A stretch of 64,000 nucleotides of DNA from the NCBI GenBank assembly GCA_934561395.1, contig CAKTGF010000001.1, positions 397,355 to 461,354 of the forward strand, written 5' to 3'. This document shows positions 25,840-33,096 of the stretch, one piece after another. Position numbers and translations under genes: made by a program. Below the pieces are notes generated by a model. That model was not told the origin of the DNA, ran no database searches, and was given only the letters and a program-made list of their open reading frames with translations. Position 1 is the first letter of the stretch. Each line of letters begins with the position of its first letter. This DNA comes from an uncultured Eubacterium sp. (lineage in GTDB: Bacteria > Bacillota > Clostridia > Oscillospirales > Acutalibacteraceae).

Positions 25840-26181
25840 TCAGCAAAGGTCGTTTAGTCTGTCATACTCGTCAAAGCCCTTAAGCAAGGCAATATAGCAA
25901 TACTTTAAATTGCTGTTAACAATTTCCTTTGCGGCCTTAATATGCCGTGAAACGGTGGGCTGCGAAAGCTTAAGCATTTCGGCAATTTCCGCCTGGCTTT
26001 TTTTGTTAATGTAGCGGTATTTTAAGCAAATGCTTTGCTTTTGGGTTAATTCATTTTCAATAATCAACGGCAAAACGGCAGAAAAGGCAGTTTGCTTTGC
26101 TCTTTCCCTGTCGTAGCCATCGTTATTGGTGCATTGGCCGTAATAATATCCGTCAATAAAATCAACCTTGGTTCTTTTCAT
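25840..26181 (-). CDS. Sigma-70 region 4-like helix-turn-helix protein
   Basis: About 113 residues. A C-terminal sigma-70 region 4-type HTH is clear: LTQKQSICLKYRYINKKSQAEIAEMLKLSQPTVSRHI (in parts) near residues 53-90. There is no sigma region 2, so it is not a complete sigma factor. The N-terminal 45 residues (MKRTKVDFIDGYYYGQC...) are not recognised. The longer frame begins at 26307, but the ATG at 26181 has GAGGAGG ten bases upstream. It starts 5 bp after the 67-residue gene, so the pair is one unit. Proteins of this build occur in mobile elements and in chromosomes of Clostridia, usually unexplained. Confidence 0.75.
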   Translation of the reverse strand: MKRTKVDFIDGYYYGQCTNNDGYDRERAKQTAFSAVLPLIIENELTQKQSICLKYRYINKKSQAEIAEMLKLSQPTVSRHIKAAKEIVNSNLKYCYIALLKGFDEYDRLNDLC

Positions 26182-26186
26182 AGCAA

Positions 26187-26390
26187 CTAATCCTCCTCGT
26201 AATATCCACGCAGCATCAGCGCTGTTCGCTTGCATTCGCACGCCATATCGTAATAAACCCTGATTCTTTTTCTTAATAGGTAAAGGTCCTGACCCCGATA
26301 AATGCACAGCAAGGGTTTCAGCGCATCCATTTTTGCATTTAAAACATTGTACTGCTGCTCGTATTCACAAGCTAATTCATCAATTGTCAT
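26187..26390 (-). CDS. 67-residue helical protein of unknown function, partner of the sigma-like protein
   Basis: The ATG at 26390 (MTIDELACEYEQQYNVLNAK) has GGGAGG seven bases upstream and is preferred to the longer frame from 26474. The protein looks all-helical with a likely coiled coil (residues 1-30) and an Arg-rich second half (LLRKRIRVYYDMACECKRT). Two Cys residues (ACECKR) are present. I do not recognise a family. It lies 48 bases after a predicted start of transcription whose promoter spacer holds a LexA-type operator. Confidence 0.65.
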   Translation of the reverse strand: MTIDELACEYEQQYNVLNAKMDALKPLLCIYRGQDLYLLRKRIRVYYDMACECKRTALMLRGYYEED

Positions 26391-26445
26391 CTTTATGCCT
26401 CCCATAAAATATCGGTTGTGTTGAGTGGTTTGCAACCTGATATTC

Positions 26446-26474
26446 ATATTAGTTGAACATTTGTTCGTTGTCAA
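26446..26474 (-). promoter_or_regulatory. Promoter of the 67-residue/sigma-like unit
   Basis: TTGACA (26469-26474) and TAATAT (26446-26451) on the minus strand, 17-base spacer. Confidence 0.65.
26454..26467 (-). promoter_or_regulatory. LexA/DinR-type operator in the promoter spacer
   Basis: The minus strand reads CGAACAAATGTTCA, matching the Bacillus-type SOS box CGAACRNRYGTTYG at 13 of 14 positions, with perfect GAAC-N4-GTTC symmetry. It sits between -35 and -10, where a repressor would block polymerase. It predicts DNA-damage induction of the two genes. Confidence 0.6.
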
Positions 26475-26615
26475 TTAAGGTGCATATCAGAGTACAAAAA
26501 AGATGTATAGTGAAAAATATTTTCGTTATGAAACGGTTTTTTCGTTACTATATATGGTGAAATTTTTTAATTGGCAAATATTTGTAAAAATTGCAAGTAT
26601 TTTTTCAACTTACAC

Positions 26616-26644
26616 TTGACATATTTGTATTAATTTACTATAAT
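26616..26644 (+). promoter_or_regulatory. Perfect consensus promoter of a small RNA gene
   Basis: TTGACA (26616-26621), 17 bases, TATAAT (26639-26644). No ORF follows; a terminator lies about 75-100 bases downstream. Confidence 0.8.
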
Positions 26645-26650
26645 ATATAA

Positions 26651-26750
26651 ACGCTCAAGACGGAGCCGCAACCGTTTTGGGTTTCCTGTCCTCCTATAGT
26701 TTGTTATAGACAGAGAGGGGAAAAGCCGAGTGTTACACTCGGCTTTTCTT
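26651..26750 (+). ncRNA. Putative small non-coding RNA, about 100 nt
   Basis: A free-standing unit: consensus promoter, about 100 transcribed bases, strong terminator, no ORF with a ribosome binding site. Predicted folds: hairpin 1 AAGACGG/CCGTTTT (about 26657-26678) with an eight-base loop; hairpin 2 CTATA/TATAG nested in CCTC/GAGG (about 26690-26718); hairpin 3, the terminator. It lacks SRP, 6S and tmRNA hallmarks that I know. It may belong to a described Clostridia RNA family that I cannot check (for example Clostridiales-1), or be new. Confidence 0.55.
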
Positions 26751-26757
26751 CTTTCTG
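26723..26757 (+). terminator. Terminator of the small RNA gene
   Basis: AAGCCGAGTG-TTA-CACTCGGCTT stem followed by TTCTTCTTT. It is 15 bp from the convergent pyridoxamine kinase stop and may also serve that gene, because the other flank reads TTTTCCCC. Confidence 0.85.
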
Positions 26758-26771
26758 TTTTATTTTTTTGT

Positions 26772-27593
26772 TTACAATTCTTTTAAAAGCGGTTCAAAAC
26801 ATATTCCGTCTGCAGGGTTAAAGCGGTCATCCTTATTATCAAGGGTCAGCTTTATGGCAGTTTCAATAAACCTTGTGGCAACCTTAACCGCATTTAGGCA
26901 GCTGTCGCCGTTAACAAGCCTTGATGTGATGATTGAGGATAAAATATCCCCTGTTCCGCTGAAGCCGCCACCCAGCATTTGGGCAGCCACAATATCAAAT
27001 CCGCCGTCGGCATAAACAGCATTGGCAACCATGCCGTCAAATTTTATGCCTGTTGTTATAACCGTTTTGCCCAGCGAGCTTGCCATTTGATAAATTTCCT
27101 TTAGCATATCGTCCTTTTCAAGGGCTGCTACACGGTCATATTCCCTGCAGCACAAAATGCAAAGTTCCGTAAGGTTGGGGGTAATAACATCTGCACTTTT
27201 TACAAGTTCCCCCACCGCCTTAAGGCTTTCGTCATCATAGCAATGGTAAATCCGGCCGTCGTCCCCCATAACAGGGTCAACAACAACCAAGGTGTTTTTT
27301 GTTTTAAATTCCTTTATAAAATCGGATATTATTTTCCCCTGCCTGCTGTTTGGAATAAAACCGGTAAGGATTGCTTCAAATTCAGGGTTAAGCAGCCGCC
27401 ACTGCTCAATAAAGCTTGGCAAATATTCTGTAAAATCAACGCTTTTGTAGCTTTCATAGCCTGTCTGGTTTGAAAACACGCCTGTTGTAAGCGGGCAGCA
27501 CTGTATTCCGCTTGCGGAAATAATGGGCATTGCCGCCGAAAGCGAACACTTGCCAAAGCCGGATAAATCATTAATTACTGCTATTTTTTTCAA
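26772..27593 (-). CDS. Pyridoxamine/pyridoxal kinase family protein
   Basis: About 273 residues of the PfkB/ribokinase superfamily, PdxK/PdxY branch: KKIAVINDLSGFGKCSLSAA at the start, VVDPVMGDDGRIY near residue 118 and a GGGFSGTGDILSS active-site loop near 215 with the catalytic Asp. It phosphorylates B6 vitamers in salvage. The start is taken at TTG 27593, preceded by GGGTGA at five bases; GTG 27602 is an alternative. It follows the upstream gene stop by 1 bp, so translation is coupled. Confidence 0.82.
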   Translation of the reverse strand: MKKIAVINDLSGFGKCSLSAAMPIISASGIQCCPLTTGVFSNQTGYESYKSVDFTEYLPSFIEQWRLLNPEFEAILTGFIPNSRQGKIISDFIKEFKTKNTLVVVDPVMGDDGRIYHCYDDESLKAVGELVKSADVITPNLTELCILCCREYDRVAALEKDDMLKEIYQMASSLGKTVITTGIKFDGMVANAVYADGGFDIVAAQMLGGGFSGTGDILSSIITSRLVNGDSCLNAVKVATRFIETAIKLTLDNKDDRFNPADGICFEPLLKEL

Positions 27594-27594
27594 T

Positions 27595-28770
27595 TTAATC
27601 ACCCATAGTCTTTTCAATACTTTTGATAACCCCGTCAACGCCGCCGGGAATATCAACAATGCCGCCGAAAGTTTTGTTAAATGCGCCGAATTCCTTGGCA
27701 AGGCTTGCCTGCAAAAAACCAGGCTCAATGCAGCCGTTAAGTGAAATTGCGTTAACGCCGTAAAACAATTTTGTGGTTACAAGGCTTGTTGAGGTATAGG
27801 AAAGCACTGCCATGGGCTTTTTTTCAAGGGAGGCGATTATACTTTCCTGGGAAACGGTATTTTTTTCGTCAACAAAGCAATTAAGGCTGCCGTACCTTTC
27901 AATATTATTGTCCCTTGGGTGGGGCTTAAGCACTGCCTTTATGCCACGCTTGTTCAGCTCGCTGATTATTTGCGTGTATATTTTCAAATCGTAATCATTT
28001 TTAATTTGCCCGTTTTCGTAATACAGCTGAGCAGAAATAATAACGGAGTTTTCATATTGGCTTAAATCGGCATTGGTCTTATGCACATTTTCAATTACCC
28101 TTTTGTAATAGGCAGGCATATCGCCGTTGGGTGCAAAGCCATCTTCAACCCCTTTAAGCAGGTTAAAATCAAGGAGCTCTTTTCGTTTTTTTGCCTTTTT
28201 CTTAAACTTATTGTCAACATAAATGTTAAAAAAGCTTTCCAAAAATCTTTTTGCGCTTTTTGAATTTTGATACATTTCAACGGCCCAATTATATGAATTC
28301 CTGAAATAGCTGCCAAGTCCCTCGTCAACAATCACGCTTATTATTTTAGCATTGGGTATTTCCTTTTTAAGCCTTGAAACAAAATACTTAGCCGTGTTCA
28401 TAGGGTTTAAAACATAAATTTTTCTGCTGCCCCTTGAATGGCTGAAATAATAGCCTGCAAAGCTCAGCTTAAAGGCTGCAAGCTTGATTTTTGATTTTGG
28501 AAAGCTCAGCGGCAGCTTGTAGCCGATTTCATAATCAACGCCTGCGTTTTTAAGCATTGAAAAGCAATCGGTGTTAACTAGGGGCTTTTTGCTTTCAAAA
28601 TCATCAACAGATGGCAGCAGCAGGCCCTTCAAATGCTCGTTACTCTCACTCAATTTTAAAAGTGACGCACAAACGCCGTAGGAATGCCAGGCGGTACGCA
28701 TAAATGCAACAAAGTTTGCGTCCTCATTTGCTTTAAAATATTCAATTATACTGTCATAATCGTATTTCAT
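27595..28770 (-). CDS. Polysialyltransferase-like (GT52-type) glycosyltransferase family protein
   Basis: 391 residues without signal peptide or membrane helix. The C-terminal half resembles the alpha-2,x-sialyltransferase / polysialyltransferase superfamily: a NSVIISAQLYYENGQ strand, the AVLKPHPRDNN motif (the HP dipeptide that binds CMP-sialic acid in relatives) and LSYTSTSLVTTKLFYG near residue 335. No sialic-acid synthesis or capsule genes are nearby, so the donor and acceptor are unknown. It sits upstream of and coupled to a pyridoxamine kinase, an odd pairing. Family assignment is by motif recall only. Confidence 0.5.
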   Translation of the reverse strand: MKYDYDSIIEYFKANEDANFVAFMRTAWHSYGVCASLLKLSESNEHLKGLLLPSVDDFESKKPLVNTDCFSMLKNAGVDYEIGYKLPLSFPKSKIKLAAFKLSFAGYYFSHSRGSRKIYVLNPMNTAKYFVSRLKKEIPNAKIISVIVDEGLGSYFRNSYNWAVEMYQNSKSAKRFLESFFNIYVDNKFKKKAKKRKELLDFNLLKGVEDGFAPNGDMPAYYKRVIENVHKTNADLSQYENSVIISAQLYYENGQIKNDYDLKIYTQIISELNKRGIKAVLKPHPRDNNIERYGSLNCFVDEKNTVSQESIIASLEKKPMAVLSYTSTSLVTTKLFYGVNAISLNGCIEPGFLQASLAKEFGAFNKTFGGIVDIPGGVDGVIKSIEKTMGD

Positions 28771-28873
28771 AGCCTGCTCCTTAAATAAGTTAAACTAATT
28801 ATAGCATTTTTTTAAGGCTTTATCAATTTATAATAATGTCTTTCTGAAAAACATAATATTAATAGGTGATAGT

Positions 28874-29128
28874 ATGAAAAAGCCAAAGCTTAACAGTGAG
28901 CTTACCGAGGCGGTAAAAGAGCCCCGACTGGAGCTTATCGGCAGCGGCCGCTGTGTAATTGACGGATTAAAAAGCATAATTGAATACAAGCCCGAAAGAA
29001 TAAAAATAGACCTTGGCAAATATTGCATAGTTTTTTTAGGCGACGGGCTTTATATTGACTCCTTTTCATACGAGGGGGCAATTGTTCAGGGGACGATTGT
29101 TTCATTGGAGCTGGAAAGCAATGATTAG
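28874..29128 (+). CDS. yqfC: Sporulation protein YqfC family
   Basis: 84 residues, matching YqfC in size and pattern: PRLELIGSGRCVIDGLKSIIEY, then KIDLGKYCIVFLGDGLYI. YqfC is a mother-cell sporulation protein (sigma-E regulon in Bacillus). It is immediately followed by yqfD with an 8-bp overlap, the conserved arrangement. The AGGTGAT before the ATG is the likely ribosome binding site. The phoH gene that often follows yqfD is absent here. Confidence 0.85.
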   Translation: MKKPKLNSELTEAVKEPRLELIGSGRCVIDGLKSIIEYKPERIKIDLGKYCIVFLGDGLYIDSFSYEGAIVQGTIVSLELESND

Positions 29129-30329
29129 ATTTTTACGCTGGCTTTTCGGCTATGTAAAATTTGAGTTTTACGGCGGCTTTGCCGAGGGATTTATTAATAC
29201 CTGCTTTGAATACGGAATAGGTATTTTTGATATTAAGCGCAACAAGGAGGGCTTAATTGCCTGCTGCCCTGCAAAAAAATATAAAATGCTGCGAAAGGCT
29301 GCCCGAATGAACGGCGGAACCCTGAAAATAATAAAAAAGGCAGGTATGGTTTTTAAGCTTGTAAAATTTAAAGGCCGTTGGGGTTTACTGATGGGCGCAA
29401 CGGTTTTTGTTATAATTATCAATTTTTTAAGCGGCTTTGTTTGGGATATTCAAATTGTGGGCAACGAAAAAATATCATCAAGCGAAATTCTTTCTCTTTT
29501 AGACGAAAACGATTTTCGCCCCGGCGCATATTGGGACAATGTTAACAAGCCCTCCATTGAAGCAATGCTTATGGCAAGCCTTGATGACTGCGCCTGGGCA
29601 AGCGTTAACCAAAAAGGCTCCACGGCGATTGTTGAAATTAACGAGGCAAGGCCCAAGCCCGATGTGGTGGAAAGCAAAATTACAAATTTAAGGGCAAAAA
29701 AGGACGGAATAATCGTTAAAGCCGTTACCTACGAGGGATGGCAGGCGGTAAAGCCCGGCGAGGCGGTAACCAAGGGGGATTTGCTGATTTCAGGCATATA
29801 TGAGGGGGAAACGACAAAGGTAACCCTTTTTGCCCACGCACGGGGCGAGGTTATTGCACAGGTTAAGGAGCCTGTTAATATATCCGTAAGCAGAACCCAA
29901 AAGAAAAAGGCTTATACAAGCGAAAAGGAATACAAATCAATTTGCTTTTTCGGCATAAAAATCCCCCTATACATAGGCAAGCCCGCAACGGTTAAGGCGG
30001 ACACGGAAAACGAATATAGCTATATAAAGCTTAACGGCAAACAGCTGCCAATAGGCATTTTAACCGCCACCGTAAAAAGCTATGAAATAAATGAGATAAC
30101 CCTAAACGACAGAGAGCTTACCCAACTTGCTAAGGAAGAAGCCGACAAATACATTAAAAATCAGCTGTCCGATGGGGAGCTTATCAAGGACTCAACCACC
30201 GTTACCTTAAACGAGGGAAACGCTGTTGTTGCGGGAAATTTGATATATCTTGAAAACATAGGCGAGGAAACGGAAATATCTGTAAAAAAAGGAAAAAGCT
30301 CTGCACAGAAAAATAACAATAACGGTTGA
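29121..30329 (+). CDS. yqfD: Sporulation protein YqfD
   Basis: About 402 residues. The N-terminal soluble part (MIRFLRWLFGYVKFEFYGGF), a membrane segment near residue 92 (LLMGATVFVIIINFLSGFVW), then the extracytoplasmic part starting with the FtsQ/POTRA-like IQIVGNEKISSSEILSLLDE. YqfD (SpoIV-like) acts in the mother-cell engulfment/spore-coat stage; mutants in Bacillus are sporulation-defective. The ATG inside the yqfC end is used rather than the earlier in-frame codon at 29055. Confidence 0.87.
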   Translation: MIRFLRWLFGYVKFEFYGGFAEGFINTCFEYGIGIFDIKRNKEGLIACCPAKKYKMLRKAARMNGGTLKIIKKAGMVFKLVKFKGRWGLLMGATVFVIIINFLSGFVWDIQIVGNEKISSSEILSLLDENDFRPGAYWDNVNKPSIEAMLMASLDDCAWASVNQKGSTAIVEINEARPKPDVVESKITNLRAKKDGIIVKAVTYEGWQAVKPGEAVTKGDLLISGIYEGETTKVTLFAHARGEVIAQVKEPVNISVSRTQKKKAYTSEKEYKSICFFGIKIPLYIGKPATVKADTENEYSYIKLNGKQLPIGILTATVKSYEINEITLNDRELTQLAKEEADKYIKNQLSDGELIKDSTTVTLNEGNAVVAGNLIYLENIGEETEISVKKGKSSAQKNNNNG

Positions 30330-30354
30330 TATATATATAAAATTGTGATAAAAT
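30326..30354 (+). promoter_or_regulatory. uxuA promoter
   Basis: TTGATA (30326-30331), 17 bases, TAAAAT (30349-30354), then GGAGG before the ATG. The -35 overlaps the yqfD stop. No obvious operator palindrome. Confidence 0.5.
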
Positions 30355-30386
30355 TAAGCAGAAATAAAATAACGGAGGTTTAACCA

Positions 30387-31457
30387 ATGCAAATGACATT
30401 TCGTTGGTTTGGCAACAAGCTTGACACTGTTTCTCTTGACCAAATCAAACAAATTCCCGGTGTTGTAGGCGTTGTTCCTGCACTGCATGATCTTCCTGCA
30501 GGCGAGGCTTGGACTATGGACAGAGTTCAGGCTATGTATGACGAAATCACAGCCGCAGGACTTTCGATGGAATGCATTGAAAGCGTTAATGTTCATGAGG
30601 ACATTAAAATAGGCTTACCCACCAGAGATAAGTATATAGAAAACTACAAGGAGTCAATCCGCAACCTTGCAAAGGTTGGCGTTAAAGTTATTTGTTATAA
30701 CTTTATGCCTGTTTTTGACTGGACAAGAACTGACCTTTACATGCCCCTGCCTGACGGCTCAACCTGCCTTTGCTACGACGGCAAGCAGGTGGAGGGCAAA
30801 TCCCCCGAAGATATGTTCAGGGAGATTGACAACAATTCAAACGGCTATGCTATGCCCGGCTGGGAGCCTAACCGTATGGATGAAATAAAGGACCTTTTTG
30901 TTAAATACAAGGATGTAACCGCAGATGACCTTTGGAACAATTTAAAGTATTTTCTTGAGGCTATTATGCCCACCTGCGAGGAATGCGATGTTAAAATGGC
31001 TATCCACCCGGATGACCCGCCCTGGGGCATTTTCGGCCTGCCGAGAATTATTACCGGCAAGGAGGCAATTGAAAAGCTTTTGAACATGGTACCCAGCAAA
31101 TATAACGGCATTACCCTTTGCACAGGCTCACTTGGGGCAAGCCCCAAAAACGATATGGTTGAGATTATCAAAACGGCAGGTGACAGAATTTATTTTGCCC
31201 ACCTGAGAAATGTTCAAATCAACAACCAATGGTTCAATGAAACCGCCCACGAAAGCAACGCAGGCTCACTTGATATGTATGAGATTGTTAAGGCGCTGCA
31301 AGAGGTTGGCTTTGACGGATACATTCGCCCCGACCACGGCAGAATGATTTGGGGCGAGGTTGCAAGGCCGGGCTACGGCTTGTACGACCGTGCTTTGGGC
31401 GTAAGCTATCTTAACGGACTTTGGGAAGCAGTAGAAAAATCAAGAAAAGAAAAGTAA
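30387..31457 (+). CDS. uxuA: Mannonate dehydratase
   Basis: 356 residues, family-typical. MTFRWFGNKLDTVSLDQIKQ at the N-terminus, IHPDDPPWGIFGLPRI near residue 205 (metal-binding His/Asp) and FAHLRNVQ near 270 mark UxuA. It dehydrates D-mannonate to 2-keto-3-deoxygluconate in hexuronate breakdown. It is co-directional with the SDR mannonate oxidoreductase 19 bp downstream. KDG kinase and aldolase are not in the window. Confidence 0.94.
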   Translation: MQMTFRWFGNKLDTVSLDQIKQIPGVVGVVPALHDLPAGEAWTMDRVQAMYDEITAAGLSMECIESVNVHEDIKIGLPTRDKYIENYKESIRNLAKVGVKVICYNFMPVFDWTRTDLYMPLPDGSTCLCYDGKQVEGKSPEDMFREIDNNSNGYAMPGWEPNRMDEIKDLFVKYKDVTADDLWNNLKYFLEAIMPTCEECDVKMAIHPDDPPWGIFGLPRIITGKEAIEKLLNMVPSKYNGITLCTGSLGASPKNDMVEIIKTAGDRIYFAHLRNVQINNQWFNETAHESNAGSLDMYEIVKALQEVGFDGYIRPDHGRMIWGEVARPGYGLYDRALGVSYLNGLWEAVEKSRKEK

Positions 31458-31476
31458 TTTCTTAGGAGATGTAAAT

Positions 31477-32325
31477 ATGACACATGAAAACTTAAAGGGC
31501 AGAGTTGCCGTTGTAACAGGCGGCGGCGGAGTGCTTTGCGGCGCATTTGCAAAAACTCTTGCAAAGCAGGGTGTTAAGGTTGCCGTTTTAGACTTAAACG
31601 AAGAAGCAGCACAAAGATGTGCCGATGAAATTAACGCTGACGGCGGCGAGGCAATTGCAGTTGGCTGCAATGTTCTTGAGCTTGACTCAATGCAAAAGGC
31701 AAGAGATATTATCGAAGAAAAGCTTGGTACCTGCGATATTCTTTTAAACGGCGCAGGCGGCAACAACCCAAAGGGCACCACCACTAAGGACACATTGGAG
31801 GCTATCGACCTGGTTGAAAAGAACCCTGATGTTAAAACATTCTTTGACCTTGACCCGGCAGGAATCAGCTTTGTGTTCAACCTTAACTTTCTTGGCACAC
31901 TTATCCCCACACAGGTATTTGCAAAGGATATGGTTAACAAAAAGAATGCCTGCATTGTAATGATTACATCAATGAACGCATTTAGACCCCTTACAAGAAT
32001 ACCTGCATACTCTGCGGCAAAGGCAGCAGTTAAAAACTTTACAGAGTGGATGGCTGTTCACTTTGCACCGATGGGTATAAGAGTTAACGCAATTGCACCG
32101 GGATTTTTCTCAACAAAGCAAAATGCGGCTCTTCTTTGGAATGAGGACGGCTCTCCCACAGAGAGAACAGGTAAAATTCTCGCCGCAACACCTATGGACC
32201 GTTTCGGCGAGCCTGAGGAACTTGACGGCACCCTGCTGTTCCTTTGCGACGAGGCATATTCAGGCTTTATTACCGGTGTTAACATTCCCGTTGACGGCGG
32301 CTTTAACGCTTACAGCGGTGTGTGA
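31477..32325 (+). CDS. uxuB: SDR family D-mannonate oxidoreductase (fructuronate reductase)
   Basis: 282 residues. The short-chain dehydrogenase cofactor loop VVTGGGGVLCGAFAKTLAKQ starts near residue 13; the catalytic motif YSAAKAAVKNF is near 178 with the Ser of ITSMNAF upstream. SDR-type fructuronate reductases (YjmF-like in Bacillus) interconvert D-fructuronate and D-mannonate. The context with uxuA supports that role over a generic SDR. Ribosome binding site TTAGGAGATG. Confidence 0.85.
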   Translation: MTHENLKGRVAVVTGGGGVLCGAFAKTLAKQGVKVAVLDLNEEAAQRCADEINADGGEAIAVGCNVLELDSMQKARDIIEEKLGTCDILLNGAGGNNPKGTTTKDTLEAIDLVEKNPDVKTFFDLDPAGISFVFNLNFLGTLIPTQVFAKDMVNKKNACIVMITSMNAFRPLTRIPAYSAAKAAVKNFTEWMAVHFAPMGIRVNAIAPGFFSTKQNAALLWNEDGSPTERTGKILAATPMDRFGEPEELDGTLLFLCDEAYSGFITGVNIPVDGGFNAYSGV

Positions 32326-32328
32326 ATA

Positions 32329-32357
32329 TTGACTTTTCAGCGTTTTTATGGTATAAT
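32329..32357 (+). promoter_or_regulatory. Promoter of the riboswitch-lemA unit
   Basis: TTGACT (32329-32334), 17 bases, TATAAT (32352-32357). It begins 4 bp after the uxuB stop, so lemA is not simply part of the uxu operon. Confidence 0.7.
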
Positions 32358-32363
32358 TACGCC

Positions 32364-32452
32364 AACTTAAGGGAGTAATTCAACGCATAATGCGTGGGTT
32401 AAATCAACAACACGCCAAAAGGCTGGTTTAACATTTAAGAATGAGACTTATA
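32364..32452 (+). promoter_or_regulatory. yybP-ykoY type (manganese) riboswitch aptamer
   Basis: The leader carries the landmarks of this class: TTAAGGGAGTAAT near the 5' end, a GGCTGGTTTAAC segment, then AAGAATGAGACTTA near the 3' end. P1 is formed by UAAG/CUUA around GGAGUA and GAGA. A G-C hairpin (ACGCA/TGCGT) forms one helical leg. The class binds Mn2+ and turns gene expression on by preventing termination, which fits the terminator that follows at once. Assignment is by recalled consensus, not by a covariance search. Confidence 0.6.
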
Positions 32453-32484
32453 TGCAGTCATATACTGTATATAGGTCTTTTTTT
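32444..32484 (+). terminator. Regulated terminator of the riboswitch
   Basis: AGAC..ATAT.CAGT pairs with ACTG.ATAT..GTCT, followed by seven T residues. Its 5' arm contains the GAGACTTA of the aptamer P1, so folding of aptamer and terminator exclude each other. Confidence 0.75.
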
Positions 32485-32538
32485 ATCCCTAAAGTTTAAG
32501 TGTAAGCAATTATTTAAAATTATAAAGGAGTAATCATT

Positions 32539-33096
32539 ATGAAAATTGCACTTATTATCATTGTCGCAGTTGCGGTAATCCTTGCCGTTTACATTGCCGC
32601 AACCTACAATTCACTTGTAAAGGGCAGAAACAGCGTTGAAGAGGCATTTTCAACAATGGATGTATATTTAAAAAAGCGCTGGGATTTGATACCAAACATT
32701 GTTGCCTCCGTTAAGGGCTACGCAAAGCACGAGGCTGAAACCCTTGAAAAGGTAATTTCAGCAAGGAACACAGGCTATGCCGCAATGACACCCGAGCAAA
32801 AAATTGAGGCTAACACAGAGCTTACAAGGGGATTGGCAAGCTTTAACGCAGTTGCCGAGCAATACCCCGACCTTAAAGCAAACCAAAGCTTTATTGATTT
32901 GAACGCACAGCTTAAGAAAACAGAAGAGGATATTGCAAACGCCAGAAAGTTTTATAACGCTGTGGTAAAATCCTTTAACAACAAGGTGCAAATGTTCCCG
33001 TCAAGCATTGTTGCAGGAATGTTCCACTTTGAGAAAAAGGAAATGTTTGTTGTTGACGACACTGCCGAAAGGCAGGCAGTTAAGGTGGAGTTTTAA
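32539..33096 (+). CDS. lemA: LemA family protein
   Basis: 185 residues. One N-terminal membrane helix (IALIIIVAVAVILAVYIAA) precedes the LemA helical domain with YNSLVKGRNSVEEAFSTMDV, KKRWDLIPNIVASVKGYAKHE and the C-terminal ARKFYNAVVKSFNNKVQMFP signature. LemA proteins have an unclear role at the cytoplasmic membrane. The gene is read from the manganese-type riboswitch promoter and its stop overlaps the next start (TAATG), forming the usual lemA-DUF2207 pair. Confidence 0.92.
   Translation: MKIALIIIVAVAVILAVYIAATYNSLVKGRNSVEEAFSTMDVYLKKRWDLIPNIVASVKGYAKHEAETLEKVISARNTGYAAMTPEQKIEANTELTRGLASFNAVAEQYPDLKANQSFIDLNAQLKKTEEDIANARKFYNAVVKSFNNKVQMFPSSIVAGMFHFEKKEMFVVDDTAERQAVKVEF

Noticed and set aside
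28845..28873. CATAATAT as a sigma-E -10 for yqfC
   Set aside because: The implied start of transcription would fall on the ribosome binding site, and no matching -35 is at the right distance, although sigma-E control of yqfC is known elsewhere.
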